A DNA stretch of 13,558 bases from JACMLD01 sp964245425 (GTDB lineage Bacteria > Bacteroidota > Bacteroidia > Chitinophagales > Chitinophagaceae): NCBI GenBank assembly GCA_964245425.1, contig CAXTMV010000151.1, positions 1 through 13,558 on the forward strand, in the 5' to 3' direction. Of the stretch, positions 6,396 through 13,558 are shown piece after piece. Made by a program: the position numbers and the translations under genes. Below the pieces are notes generated by a model. It was not told the origin of the DNA and made no database searches. It saw nothing but the letters and a program-made list of their open reading frames with translations. Numbering within the stretch: position 1 is the first letter of the stretch; each line of letters starts with the position of its first letter.

Positions 6396-7970
6396 TTATT
6401 TATCCCACCATACATGTGTAGTAAGAAAATCGCCGTTTGCTAATGCAGAACGGGCCGCTGCATAGTTATCTGGGTTGCTAGCTGACTCCCCCGGAGGGTA
6501 AGGAAATCTTCGTGGTATAGTACCTGAAGTCACATTATTCGGAAAATTGACGGGTGTCAACTCAGGAAAACCTGTTCTTCTCCAATTAGACCATGATTCA
6601 TAAAAGTCAAGCATGCTAATTGTCAGGATCCAATACTGCGTATTAATCTGTTTCAGACCTGTAGCCGGATTAAACGGGTGAGCGGTAACATAAGCATCTG
6701 CATCACCAGAGGATATTGTGGCGCCTGCATCGTATTGCTTTAAATACGTAATAGCAGACTTTACACCATTTTTATAATGTGTACTGGCATCACCGCCAAC
6801 TCCAAACCTTTGTGCAGCATCGGCCAATAACAACTCCGATTCTGCATAGGTTAATATAAAAGTGGGTGCATTCCTCTTTGTAATATATGGGCTAGGTGAT
6901 GAGTAATCCGGGAAGCTAGTATAGCTTGGGTCCTGAGTTATAGTATGCCCCGCGGTACCGAAATCAAGGCCGTTTGGCTGACCTTTTTGTACAGATGCAG
7001 TGAACACAGGATTGGGATTCGGTGTTTTTGTTGCATCATTGGCATAGAGTTTTGTACACGCCATCACGCTCAGGCGCGGATCATTATTGCTTTTAAGGTT
7101 ATCAATAAAGGTGTTTGACCATTTTACATAATACGGTTCCTGGCCGCCATCGCCTAACAGTACCTGACTATTGCGGTTCGTGGTAACTCGGCCACCATTT
7201 GCATCGCCACCAACGAAAGCATCGTCACCTTCTTCCAATGTTTTACCACTCACCTGACTAATTATCGTTTTAGCTTTCGTCGGGTCAACTTTGGTCAGAC
7301 GCATGGCTAGTCTTAACAACAACGAATTACCAAATTTTCTCCATTTGTTCACATCCCCTTTATAGATAGCATCTCCTTTTGGTATATCGCCAGCAACATC
7401 AAGGCTTGCTGTAGCCTCAGTAACCTGGACAATCAGGTCGTTATAAATATTCTGTTGTGTATCATATTTAGGATAAAATATTTTATTGTAATAGCCTAAT
7501 TCAGCTTCTGAGTAAGGCACATCTCCATAGAGATCCGTAATTCTTTCAAATACCAGGGCCCTAAAAATTCGTGCGATGGCGTTAAGGTTTTTATACTGGG
7601 GCTTGTCTTTCGTTGATTCTACAATATCTACGATAGGCTTAGCCTGCTCAGGATAAGCAACATCCCAGTAAGCAGAAGCGTAAGGCGAATTCAACAAATA
7701 TTTGTCGCCGGCCCAGTAACCCAGTACAGTTGAAAAACCCTGCATGAAAACAGAGCAATAAATCAGGTTACTGCGCCATGTCTCATAAGCGAATCCGCTA
7801 CTTCCCGTATAGGCAAGTTGCGCCGCTGTAAGCAGGTAATTAGGGTCGAAATTCCCTTGGTTATAGGAAGCAGGATTTGTGTTTCGGTCCACAAATTGTT
7901 TTGTACAACCAGTAGAAAGTAAGATGCCTGCACAAAGAAATACGATTTGTTTAACTATATTTTTTTTCAT
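6396..7970 (-). CDS. SusD/RagB-like nutrient-binding lipoprotein (SusD_2 type)
   Basis: This 524-residue lipoprotein is the surface-exposed partner of the SusC-like transporter. It binds the substrate and closes as a lid over the barrel. The N-terminus is a lipoprotein signal with a Lys-rich start, a hydrophobic core and the lipobox LLSTGC, with Cys22 as the lipidated residue. The mature part starts TKQFVDRNTNP. Family-typical features are the early segment FDPNYLLTAAQLAY, the TPR-like helices with ARIFRALVFERITDLYGDVPY (about residues 134-154), the WRKFGNSLLLRLAMRL helix and the DPRLSVM motif. The style, including FILTYAESELLLADAA, fits the SusD-like_2 branch rather than classical starch SusD. 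Only 11 bases separate it from the susC stop, so the two are cotranscribed. The stop is TAA at 6396-6398. The substrate cannot be deduced. Confidence 0.95.
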   Translation of the reverse strand: MKKNIVKQIVFLCAGILLSTGCTKQFVDRNTNPASYNQGNFDPNYLLTAAQLAYTGSSGFAYETWRSNLIYCSVFMQGFSTVLGYWAGDKYLLNSPYASAYWDVAYPEQAKPIVDIVESTKDKPQYKNLNAIARIFRALVFERITDLYGDVPYSEAELGYYNKIFYPKYDTQQNIYNDLIVQVTEATASLDVAGDIPKGDAIYKGDVNKWRKFGNSLLLRLAMRLTKVDPTKAKTIISQVSGKTLEEGDDAFVGGDANGGRVTTNRNSQVLLGDGGQEPYYVKWSNTFIDNLKSNNDPRLSVMACTKLYANDATKTPNPNPVFTASVQKGQPNGLDFGTAGHTITQDPSYTSFPDYSSPSPYITKRNAPTFILTYAESELLLADAAQRFGVGGDASTHYKNGVKSAITYLKQYDAGATISSGDADAYVTAHPFNPATGLKQINTQYWILTISMLDFYESWSNWRRTGFPELTPVNFPNNVTSGTIPRRFPYPPGESASNPDNYAAARSALANGDFLTTHVWWDK

Positions 7971-7981
7971 GTTTATTTAGA

Positions 7982-10900
7982 TCAAAATTTAACACTTAGA
8001 TTTAAGCCATAGGTACGCGTTGTAGGCATACCACCCGATTCAATACCTGTTGCAAAAACAGAATAACTTGATTCCGGATCAATATTATCTGTTCTTTTCT
8101 TAAGATAAAAGAGATTGCGTCCGACTGCGCTGAGTGTGATGTCCTTGATAGCACCTCCTAAAAGATTACCAGGAAATGTATATCCAAGCGTAATCGATCG
8201 TAATTTGATAAAGCTGGCATCCTGTACAAATAAACCTGCATTGTTATTTGCAAGATTGTTATAATAGGTGGCGGCGTTTATTGGTCGTGCGACTGTACCA
8301 AAATTCCCAGTACGATTAACCAGGGTAGCTTCATGCAAACCAAAGACATAACCAAAATAATCTGAGGTGGAAAATATTTTGCCGCCCCATTTTCCGTCTA
8401 TCAGCACTGAAAGGCTAAATTTTTTATAAGTAAAGATATTGCTGAAACCAGCGATCCATTTTGCAAAGGCAGATCCATACGCCTTCAACGGGCCGCTTAT
8501 AGGCAGGTTAGTATTCGGATCAACCACAACTTTACCACTGTTATCAAAGGCAAAATCAGCCGCCACCACCTGGTTTGCAGGCAGGCCGACAATTTGTTCG
8601 GTATAACCTACGCCACTACGCGATTGAGCAATGAGCAGTCTGTCTGTCCCTGTGGCCAACGACAATACCTTACTACTGTTTACAGAACCGTTGAAGCTTG
8701 CTGTCCATGAAAATGTTTTGCTTTTAAAGGGTGAGCCGTTTATTAAAAGTTCAAATCCTTTATTTTGCAGCCTGCCAATATTCAATACCGCTGCCCCATA
8801 GCCGGAGGTAATGGAGACAGGGGCCGATACGATTTCATCTTTGGATTTCTTGCTATAAAACGCGACATCAATACTCAATCTATTCTTTAGGAACCCGATT
8901 TCTGCACCAACTTCAAATTCCGATGCATAAGATGCGACAAGTGCATTATTAGGAATAGCATAGTTTAAAATGCTGCCCAGCGGTAGACCGTTTAACGTAG
9001 CACTGCTCAATGTATAGTTCAGCTGCGTTTGGAAAGGAGTTGTCGCCTGACCTACGCCAGCATATCCGGCCCTTAATTTACCATTGGCTAACCATGAGGG
9101 ATGCCACAATTCAGAGAATAGAAAAGAACCGCTGACTGAAGGAAAAAACTTACTTAAATGGTTGTCTTTTCCAGGTGTAGCTAAGGTAGAAAACCAGTCG
9201 GTCCGCCCGGTGCCGGTTAAATATAAAAGGCTTTTATAGGCTAATTCCAAAGTACCATAAACGGCTTGAGTTTCAAGATCGCCTGGATAATAGCTAACAG
9301 ATTTATTACTTATTGCATTGGTTAAATTATATATGAAAGGAACCGCGAAATTATCTCCACTGTTTACAATGGATTCTACTTTTGTTCTGCGATAGCTTAC
9401 CCCCGCGTTAGGAGTAACGGTAAAATTGCTGTTTAATTTGAAAGGCCTGCCAACCAACACATCGGCACTAATGTCCTTCACATTTGTAGATTCCTCCGAT
9501 ATCGTACCATTTGGCCGGTATGCGGTGCCAGTAGGTATTACATTAGTGATACGATCATTGTATGAGTCGCTGCCAATTCGCCCCTGTATAAAGGCGCCGT
9601 TATTAAAGTTATACCGCAAACTTGCATTCGCAAGTAAACGGGTTCGGTTGGTATTATTTATAAAGTTGTAAGCTGCAAACCATGGGTTAGTAGAGAAGGT
9701 ATTTGCGGTGTAACCAAGCTCGTTACCGTTGGACAGCGTACCCTGACCGGCTCCCTTCAAGTTGTTGATATCAATGCTCGAAGGTAAAAACCAGGCGTTA
9801 AAGTTTGAATTGCCGGCAAAATCACCTACATACGGACGATCTTTAGCCTGCTCTAAAATATAATTAACCCTTGCATTTACAACCAAATGTTTGCTGATGT
9901 TGTAACTTCCGTTCAGGTCAAACGATTGTCTGTTTAGGGCTGAATTGGACACAACAGCTGTATTGCGCATATCACTGGCAGATAAACGGACTGACCCACC
10001 CTCAAACAATTTATTGAATGCAACAGTATTTGTTAGTGTATTTCCTGTACGGTAAAATTTATTGAGGTTGTCTTTTTGCGCAACATAGGGTCTTGAAACA
10101 CTATCGAATTGGATATGATTTGTTCCGTCAAGCAGACCGCCATAACTTGACTGGCCAGACTGGAAAGCTTCCTGCTGTGATGCAGGAGCTTTATCATTCG
10201 AACCCTGACCATACTGATATTGCCAATGGGTAGGATCAATGATATGTTCACCCACATAATTTGAATTGATCTCTACGCTATTGCTTTTTGCCGTTTTTGT
10301 TGTAATCAGAATAACACCCGCTTTTGCACGTGAACCGTAAAGCGCAGCTGCGGCTGCACCTTTCAACACAGAAATGCTTTCGATATCATCAGGATTGATG
10401 TTGGCAATTGCATCGCCGTTATCTGCCGCATTATCATATTGGCTGCCCTCATTGTTTCTTGGTTTTGTGGAGACATAAGAAGCCGTACCGCCCGGCTGGC
10501 TTTCAATGGGTATGCCATTGATTACGTAAAGGGGCTGGTTGGTTTGCGAAAGACTGGATACGCCTCGGATAAGAATATTTGAAGAGGCACCCGGCCCTCC
10601 TGACATTGATGTAACGTTTAACCCTGCGACTTTCCCGACAAGCGAATTAACAAAGCTCGGCTCTCGTGATATGGTTAGATCTTCACCTTTGACTTCGGTC
10701 ACAGAATATCCAAGCGAACGGCGATCTTTTTTTATACCCAAGGCAGTTACCACAATTTCCCCAAGTTGTTTTGATTCTTCCGTTAGTGCTACAGTAATAT
10801 CGGCAAGCGTTGTAACTTTAAATTCAACTTTGTTATATCCTACAAAAGTGAACACTAGGATATCTCCGGGTTGGGCATCGATCGTAAAAGATCCGGCAAT

Positions 10901-11374
10901 ATCGGTCTGCCCTCCCCTTTTGGTACCTTTTTTCAGAACGCTTACCCCGGATAAAGGTTGACCAGATATATCTCTGACGATACCTTTAACCGGATATGGC
11001 AGGAATGCAGGCAATGTTTTAGGCTTCACATTGATGAAATTTCCCTCTATGGTAAAAGTCAACGGCTGATTACTAAAAATTACTGTCAATACGTCCTGCA
11101 GACTAACATTTTTCTTATCTATTGTTACAGGTGTTGCATTTGTGAGCATGTCGCTGGTAACAATAAAACTGAATCCACTTTGCCTGCTTATTTTTTTAAA
11201 AACACTCGCCAGGGAAGCTTTTTTTTCCGACAAGGATATCTTTTGCGAGAAGCCATTAGCGCTTACTTGAAGGGAGGTAGCCACTAGAATTAGTAGTTTT
11301 AATCGCATAATTAACAGTATCTTGTGGAATTGTCGATGACGCACGACCCGTTTTGCAGTACAATTTTTATACAT
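7982..11374 (-). CDS. SusC/RagA-like TonB-dependent transporter with STN signalling domain
   Basis: This 1130-residue outer-membrane transporter imports substrate delivered by SusD, using TonB energy. Domains in order: signal peptide with a hydrophobic core at about 24-40; STN domain at about 48-117 (SLASVFKKISRQSGFSF, then VSLQDVLTVIF); carboxypeptidase-regulatory-like beta-sandwich at about 128-198 (GIVRDISGQPLSGVSV, GDILVFTFVGY); a TonB-box-like stretch GEIVVTALG at 205-213; plug domain at about 225-358 (SNILIRGVSS, PLYVINGIPI, VLKGAAAAALYGSRA, GVILITTK); and a beta barrel to the C-terminal Phe (LNLSVKF). The STN domain marks it as a transducer that signals to a FecR-type protein, and such a gene lies directly upstream. 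The start MYKN at 11374 is kept because long leaders of this type, ending in LLIM+L before the hydrophobic core, are common in Sphingobacteriaceae SusC proteins. ATG 11308 is the alternative. The stop is TGA. The length is usual for STN-containing SusC proteins. Confidence 0.95.
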   Translation of the reverse strand: MYKNCTAKRVVRHRQFHKILLIMRLKLLILVATSLQVSANGFSQKISLSEKKASLASVFKKISRQSGFSFIVTSDMLTNATPVTIDKKNVSLQDVLTVIFSNQPLTFTIEGNFINVKPKTLPAFLPYPVKGIVRDISGQPLSGVSVLKKGTKRGGQTDIAGSFTIDAQPGDILVFTFVGYNKVEFKVTTLADITVALTEESKQLGEIVVTALGIKKDRRSLGYSVTEVKGEDLTISREPSFVNSLVGKVAGLNVTSMSGGPGASSNILIRGVSSLSQTNQPLYVINGIPIESQPGGTASYVSTKPRNNEGSQYDNAADNGDAIANINPDDIESISVLKGAAAAALYGSRAKAGVILITTKTAKSNSVEINSNYVGEHIIDPTHWQYQYGQGSNDKAPASQQEAFQSGQSSYGGLLDGTNHIQFDSVSRPYVAQKDNLNKFYRTGNTLTNTVAFNKLFEGGSVRLSASDMRNTAVVSNSALNRQSFDLNGSYNISKHLVVNARVNYILEQAKDRPYVGDFAGNSNFNAWFLPSSIDINNLKGAGQGTLSNGNELGYTANTFSTNPWFAAYNFINNTNRTRLLANASLRYNFNNGAFIQGRIGSDSYNDRITNVIPTGTAYRPNGTISEESTNVKDISADVLVGRPFKLNSNFTVTPNAGVSYRRTKVESIVNSGDNFAVPFIYNLTNAISNKSVSYYPGDLETQAVYGTLELAYKSLLYLTGTGRTDWFSTLATPGKDNHLSKFFPSVSGSFLFSELWHPSWLANGKLRAGYAGVGQATTPFQTQLNYTLSSATLNGLPLGSILNYAIPNNALVASYASEFEVGAEIGFLKNRLSIDVAFYSKKSKDEIVSAPVSITSGYGAAVLNIGRLQNKGFELLINGSPFKSKTFSWTASFNGSVNSSKVLSLATGTDRLLIAQSRSGVGYTEQIVGLPANQVVAADFAFDNSGKVVVDPNTNLPISGPLKAYGSAFAKWIAGFSNIFTYKKFSLSVLIDGKWGGKIFSTSDYFGYVFGLHEATLVNRTGNFGTVARPINAATYYNNLANNNAGLFVQDASFIKLRSITLGYTFPGNLLGGAIKDITLSAVGRNLFYLKKRTDNIDPESSYSVFATGIESGGMPTTRTYGLNLSVKF

Positions 11375-11407
11375 TTGTTAGCTGGTTTACATTAGGTTGA
11401 TAGGACG

Positions 11408-11416
11408 CAAATTATA
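11408..11416 (-). promoter_or_regulatory. Candidate -10 element for susC
   Basis: The minus strand reads TATAATTTG 34 bases upstream of the susC start. It resembles a -10 box but misses the Bacteroidota consensus TAnnTTTG by one base of spacing, and no well-placed -33 TTG was found. The real promoter may instead be recognised by the ECF sigma factor encoded upstream. This is weak evidence. Confidence 0.22.
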
Positions 11417-11433
11417 TTGACTTAAGCCAGTTT

Positions 11434-11460
11434 GCCGGTGGTGTTGCAAGCACTACCGGC
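11434..11460. promoter_or_regulatory. Hairpin between fecR and susC
   Basis: GCCGGTGGTG (11434-11443) pairs with CACTACCGGC (11451-11460) around a 7-base loop, with one G-T mismatch. The repeat lies in the 118-base gap between the fecR stop and the susC start. On the minus (transcribed) strand the hairpin is followed by AAACTGG, with no T-tract. A T-run exists only on the plus strand. It may stabilise the susC mRNA 5' end, weaken read-through from fecR or act as a factor-dependent terminator. Its direction of action is unresolved. Confidence 0.5.
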
Positions 11461-11492
11461 CCTTTTTACAGGGAACTATTGGCTAAAAGTTG

Positions 11493-12638
11493 CTAGGTTA
11501 CCACTATTTTTTTTCCGTAAATTTTAAAATGAATAGTTTTGGTTGACTCCAATATTTTCAACACTTCTCTGATATCCGAATATTTAGATATTCTTGCTGT
11601 GTATTTAACGGTATTTGCAGGATTTTGGAATTCTACATTTACATCAAACCAACGCGAAATTTCACGCATTACAGATTGAATATCTCGGTTGTCAAACTCC
11701 AGAAAACCATTTTTCCAGGCCACCGCAGCCTCTACATCTGTTTGTTTGACATACGTCTGCTTTGCATTTATCGTTAATTGCTGGCCAGGCTTCAAAATTG
11801 ATTTTTTACCTCCTGCTAGAATACGTATGGAACCTTCAACAAGCGTTGTTTTTACAGATGCTTCGTTGCCGTAGGAATTGATATTAAAATGAGTTCCTAA
11901 TACTTCCACTACTTGGCCTTTAGAAATAACTTTGAAAGGTTTAGCCGCATCATGCACTACTTCAAAATACGCCTCCCCATCCAACTCTACAACCCGCTCA
12001 TTACCTCGAAAGGTTGTTGGATAGCGTAGCCGGGATGCTGCATTTAGAAAAGCGCGGCTGCCATCCGTAAACTCAATCTGATACTGACCGCCATTAGGGG
12101 TATTCAATACGTTATAGCTTGCGGCGTCACTGGCTAAAGTGGTTTGATGGGCAATATTTTGATAAAAAATACGGCCATTAGTTAAATTTTGAATACTTGC
12201 ATCCGGTTCTGACGCAACCTTTCCAACTTTTCCCTCGCTTAATAGGACCTGACGTCCGTCATTTAACGTAAGCGTGGCTCTGTTATAATTAGAAAAGGCA
12301 TTGAAGCCACGATTTTCAGCGATTTGGGGCTTAATGATTGCCTTTTGATAAAATGAATGAAATCCCGCTGTGAATACAATTATCAAAATAGCCGCGGCTG
12401 CTGTGAACCGGATAAATAAACGACTTTTATTTACGTTTTTAGGTCGCTCGTCTATTTGTTGACGAATACGGCTGTGAATTTTTTTATTGATTTCTTCCGC
12501 ATTGCCTTGTTCTGCACTATTCCAAACATCAGAAGTTTGAAACTTTGCGAACCATGTATTGTAAAGAAGTATATCCTTATCGGTTGCTTCACCGCTTCTG
12601 ATACGTTCCAGAAGACCTAAAAACTCTTTTTTGTCCAT
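11493..12638 (-). CDS. FecR-family anti-sigma factor
   Basis: This 381-residue inner-membrane regulator should hold the ECF sigma factor inactive and receive the periplasmic signal from the STN domain of the SusC-like transporter. The cytoplasmic N-terminal part (about 1-72) carries the sigma-binding region (MDKKEFLGLLERIRSGEATD, then KDILLYNTWF). One transmembrane helix lies at about 74-93 (FIRFTAAAAILIIVFTAGF). The periplasmic FecR domain lies at about 176-275 (NTPNGGQYQIEFTDGSRAFL, RVVELDGEAYFEV, KPFKVISKGQVVEVLGTHFN). A DUF4974-like C-terminus at about 313-380 (FLEFDNRDIQSVMREISRWF, HFKIYGKKIVV) is typical of Bacteroidota FecR proteins. The gene follows the sigma gene after 131 bases that contain a hairpin, and precedes susC. 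The order sigma, fecR, susC, susD strongly supports the role. The frame is complete and of normal length. Confidence 0.95.
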   Translation of the reverse strand: MDKKEFLGLLERIRSGEATDKDILLYNTWFAKFQTSDVWNSAEQGNAEEINKKIHSRIRQQIDERPKNVNKSRLFIRFTAAAAILIIVFTAGFHSFYQKAIIKPQIAENRGFNAFSNYNRATLTLNDGRQVLLSEGKVGKVASEPDASIQNLTNGRIFYQNIAHQTTLASDAASYNVLNTPNGGQYQIEFTDGSRAFLNAASRLRYPTTFRGNERVVELDGEAYFEVVHDAAKPFKVISKGQVVEVLGTHFNINSYGNEASVKTTLVEGSIRILAGGKKSILKPGQQLTINAKQTYVKQTDVEAAVAWKNGFLEFDNRDIQSVMREISRWFDVNVEFQNPANTVKYTARISKYSDIREVLKILESTKTIHFKIYGKKIVVT

Positions 12639-12689
12639 ATTTGTTCAGCCGTTAAAAACGCTTTCACTAATAAGGCGAACAAAAAGGTC

Positions 12690-12728
12690 TCACCCCCCAA
12701 GAATCCCGAAAAAATATTTGGGAGGTGA
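12690..12728 (-). terminator. Terminator-like hairpin between sigma gene and fecR
   Basis: On the minus strand TCACCTCCCAA (12728-12718) pairs with TTGGGGGGTGA (12700-12690) over 11 bp with one G-U pair, around a 17-base AT-rich loop. It is followed by GACCTTTTTG, a five-T tract. It starts about 40 bases past the sigma stop codon and ends about 50 bases before fecR. It therefore looks like an intrinsic terminator or attenuator that would make the sigma gene a separate, or only partly cotranscribed, unit. Confidence 0.6.
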
Positions 12729-12769
12729 AAATATTTACCGGCTGACGTGCAAATGCAGGCTTAGAATTA

Positions 12770-13369
12770 CTAGAAAACCATCGAAAACTTTTGAATGCCA
12801 GCTCTGAGTTTTTTCAATACAATAGTCATCTGATTCTCTACTGTTTTTTCTGTTATTTGTAGCTTAACTGCAATCTCTCTATTTGAAAGCTGTTCATTTC
12901 TGCTTAATTCAAATATAAGCCGTGCTCGTTCAGGTAAAGCAGCACTTAACTGAGCGACCGCCGCTTTTAATTCTTTGAATTCCAATGGTTCTTCTTTGGT
13001 TATCAAATTGTCCATGTCAAGACTATGGAGATTTACCAAACATGCCGCCCGGACTCTTTTACTGCGCAATATATCGATCATCTTATATTTTACGGCGGAA
13101 CGCATATAAATAGCAGGTGAACGCATATCCAGGCTCAATCTGTGTTCCCAAATCCAAACAAAAACAACCTGGATAATTTCTATACAGTTGTCTTTATCAC
13201 GCAAAACGTTCCATGCCATTTGGTAAAGTGATTGCCAATGTCGTCTGTACAGTTCGTCAAAAGCTATACGATCATCCGACCTCAAAAAGCCAATCAACTC
13301 CTGGTCTGAATATTTACTGTATCGATCTTTATTGGTTTGTGCTTTATTATTGGTGGTTAACATTTTCAC
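12770..13369 (-). CDS. ECF RNA polymerase sigma factor (FecI/RpoE-like)
   Basis: This 199-residue sigma factor is of the extracytoplasmic-function type. Region 2 spans about 35-105: AFDELYRRHWQSLYQMAWNV, then the -10 recognition helix NCIEIIQVVFVWIWEHR, then IYMRSAVKYKMIDILRSKR. Region 4 spans about 138-192: LSAALPERARLIFELSRNE, with the helix-turn-helix LSNREIAVKLQITEKTVENQ and MTIVLKKLRAGI. The usual region-2 signature reads D-[IL]-x-Q-[ED]-[VT]-F; here the helix reads E-I-I-Q-V-V-F, so the conserved acidic residue after Gln is Val. Its likely partner is the FecR protein encoded next, and its likely target is the susC promoter. ATG 13363 (MLTT) is a near-equal alternative start. The gene begins the locus on the minus strand. 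Confidence 0.93.
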   Translation of the reverse strand: MKMLTTNNKAQTNKDRYSKYSDQELIGFLRSDDRIAFDELYRRHWQSLYQMAWNVLRDKDNCIEIIQVVFVWIWEHRLSLDMRSPAIYMRSAVKYKMIDILRSKRVRAACLVNLHSLDMDNLITKEEPLEFKELKAAVAQLSAALPERARLIFELSRNEQLSNREIAVKLQITEKTVENQMTIVLKKLRAGIQKFSMVF

Positions 13370-13532
13370 CCGGTTAAATAGCTGTTATAAACATGTATAC
13401 GATAATCCTCAGTTGGAAATATAATAAAATTAAAATTATTATCAACATTTTTTTATGCCAATAGAAATTTAATTATTTCTAAAGTTGAAGACCAACTCCT
13501 CAACTAGTGTGATGAATATTAAGTTAAGTTAG

Positions 13533-13540
13533 TATATTTG
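13533..13540 (+). promoter_or_regulatory. Candidate -7 promoter element facing right
   Basis: TATATTTG matches the Bacteroidota housekeeping -7 consensus TAnnTTTG exactly on the plus strand. No TTG is found at the expected -33 spacing. An ATG occurs at 13555-13557, at the very edge of the window, so a divergent gene may start there. This cannot be confirmed without the following sequence. The rest of 13370-13558 is AT-rich and should also hold the sigma-gene promoter, for which I found no exact match. Confidence 0.2.
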
Positions 13541-13558
13541 TTGAAAAGTTATTGATGG

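Noticed and set aside
9426..11287. Several open frames within susC on the plus strand (9426-9671, 10539-10961, 10958-11287) and one on the minus strand (10033-10257)
   Set aside because: All lie inside the intact SusC frame and show no domain or start signal. The plus frame at 11689-11874 inside fecR is rejected for the same reason.
1..13558. CRISPR array, tRNA or rRNA gene, integrase or insertion sequence
   Set aside because: No spaced direct repeats, cloverleaf-like elements, rRNA-like conserved stretches or transposase motifs were seen on either strand while reading.

Overview
The window looks like chromosomal DNA of a Bacteroidota species, most likely the Sphingobacteriaceae (Pedobacter/Mucilaginibacter type). 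The reasons are a SusC/SusD outer-membrane pair, a FecR anti-sigma factor with a C-terminal DUF4974-like part, AT-rich spacers without Shine-Dalgarno sites, and a SusC N-terminus of the kind common in that family. The genus is an inference from sequence style. No tRNA, rRNA, CRISPR array, integrase or complete insertion sequence was seen.

Layout. 1-990: two minus-strand genes, a small unrecognised protein and a secreted single-domain fasciclin (FAS1) protein, separated by a hairpin. 989-1958: almost 1 kb without a convincing gene, containing a GC-richer patch with short inverted repeats (1603-1836). 1959-3935: an intact plus-strand gene for a secreted serine hydrolase of the alpha/beta fold with a large uncharacterised C-terminal part. 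3936-5830: a gene graveyard. It holds a probable fragment of a GyrI-like (AraC-type effector) domain on the minus strand, a possible fragment of an ABM monooxygenase and, much more clearly, a heavily frameshifted medium-chain dehydrogenase/quinone oxidoreductase on the plus strand. 5829-5860: a strong bidirectional terminator. 5868-6390: a second broken gene on the minus strand, directly behind susD.

6396-13369 is a complete minus-strand signalling and uptake locus, read in the order ECF sigma factor, FecR-type anti-sigma factor, SusC-like TonB-dependent transporter with an N-terminal STN signalling domain, and SusD-like lipoprotein. By analogy with FecA/FecR/FecI and Bacteroides hybrid systems, substrate binding at SusC/SusD would be relayed by the STN domain through the periplasm to FecR, which frees the sigma factor to transcribe susC/susD. 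Hairpins lie between sigma and fecR and between fecR and susC. No terminator was found between susD and the broken gene behind it, so that gene was probably the third cistron of the transport operon.

No clearly undescribed system was found. The most notable observations are two convergent decayed genes that share one intact terminator, an uptake operon that has lost its third gene and has no glycanase beside it, and the unexplained C-terminal half of the secreted hydrolase.
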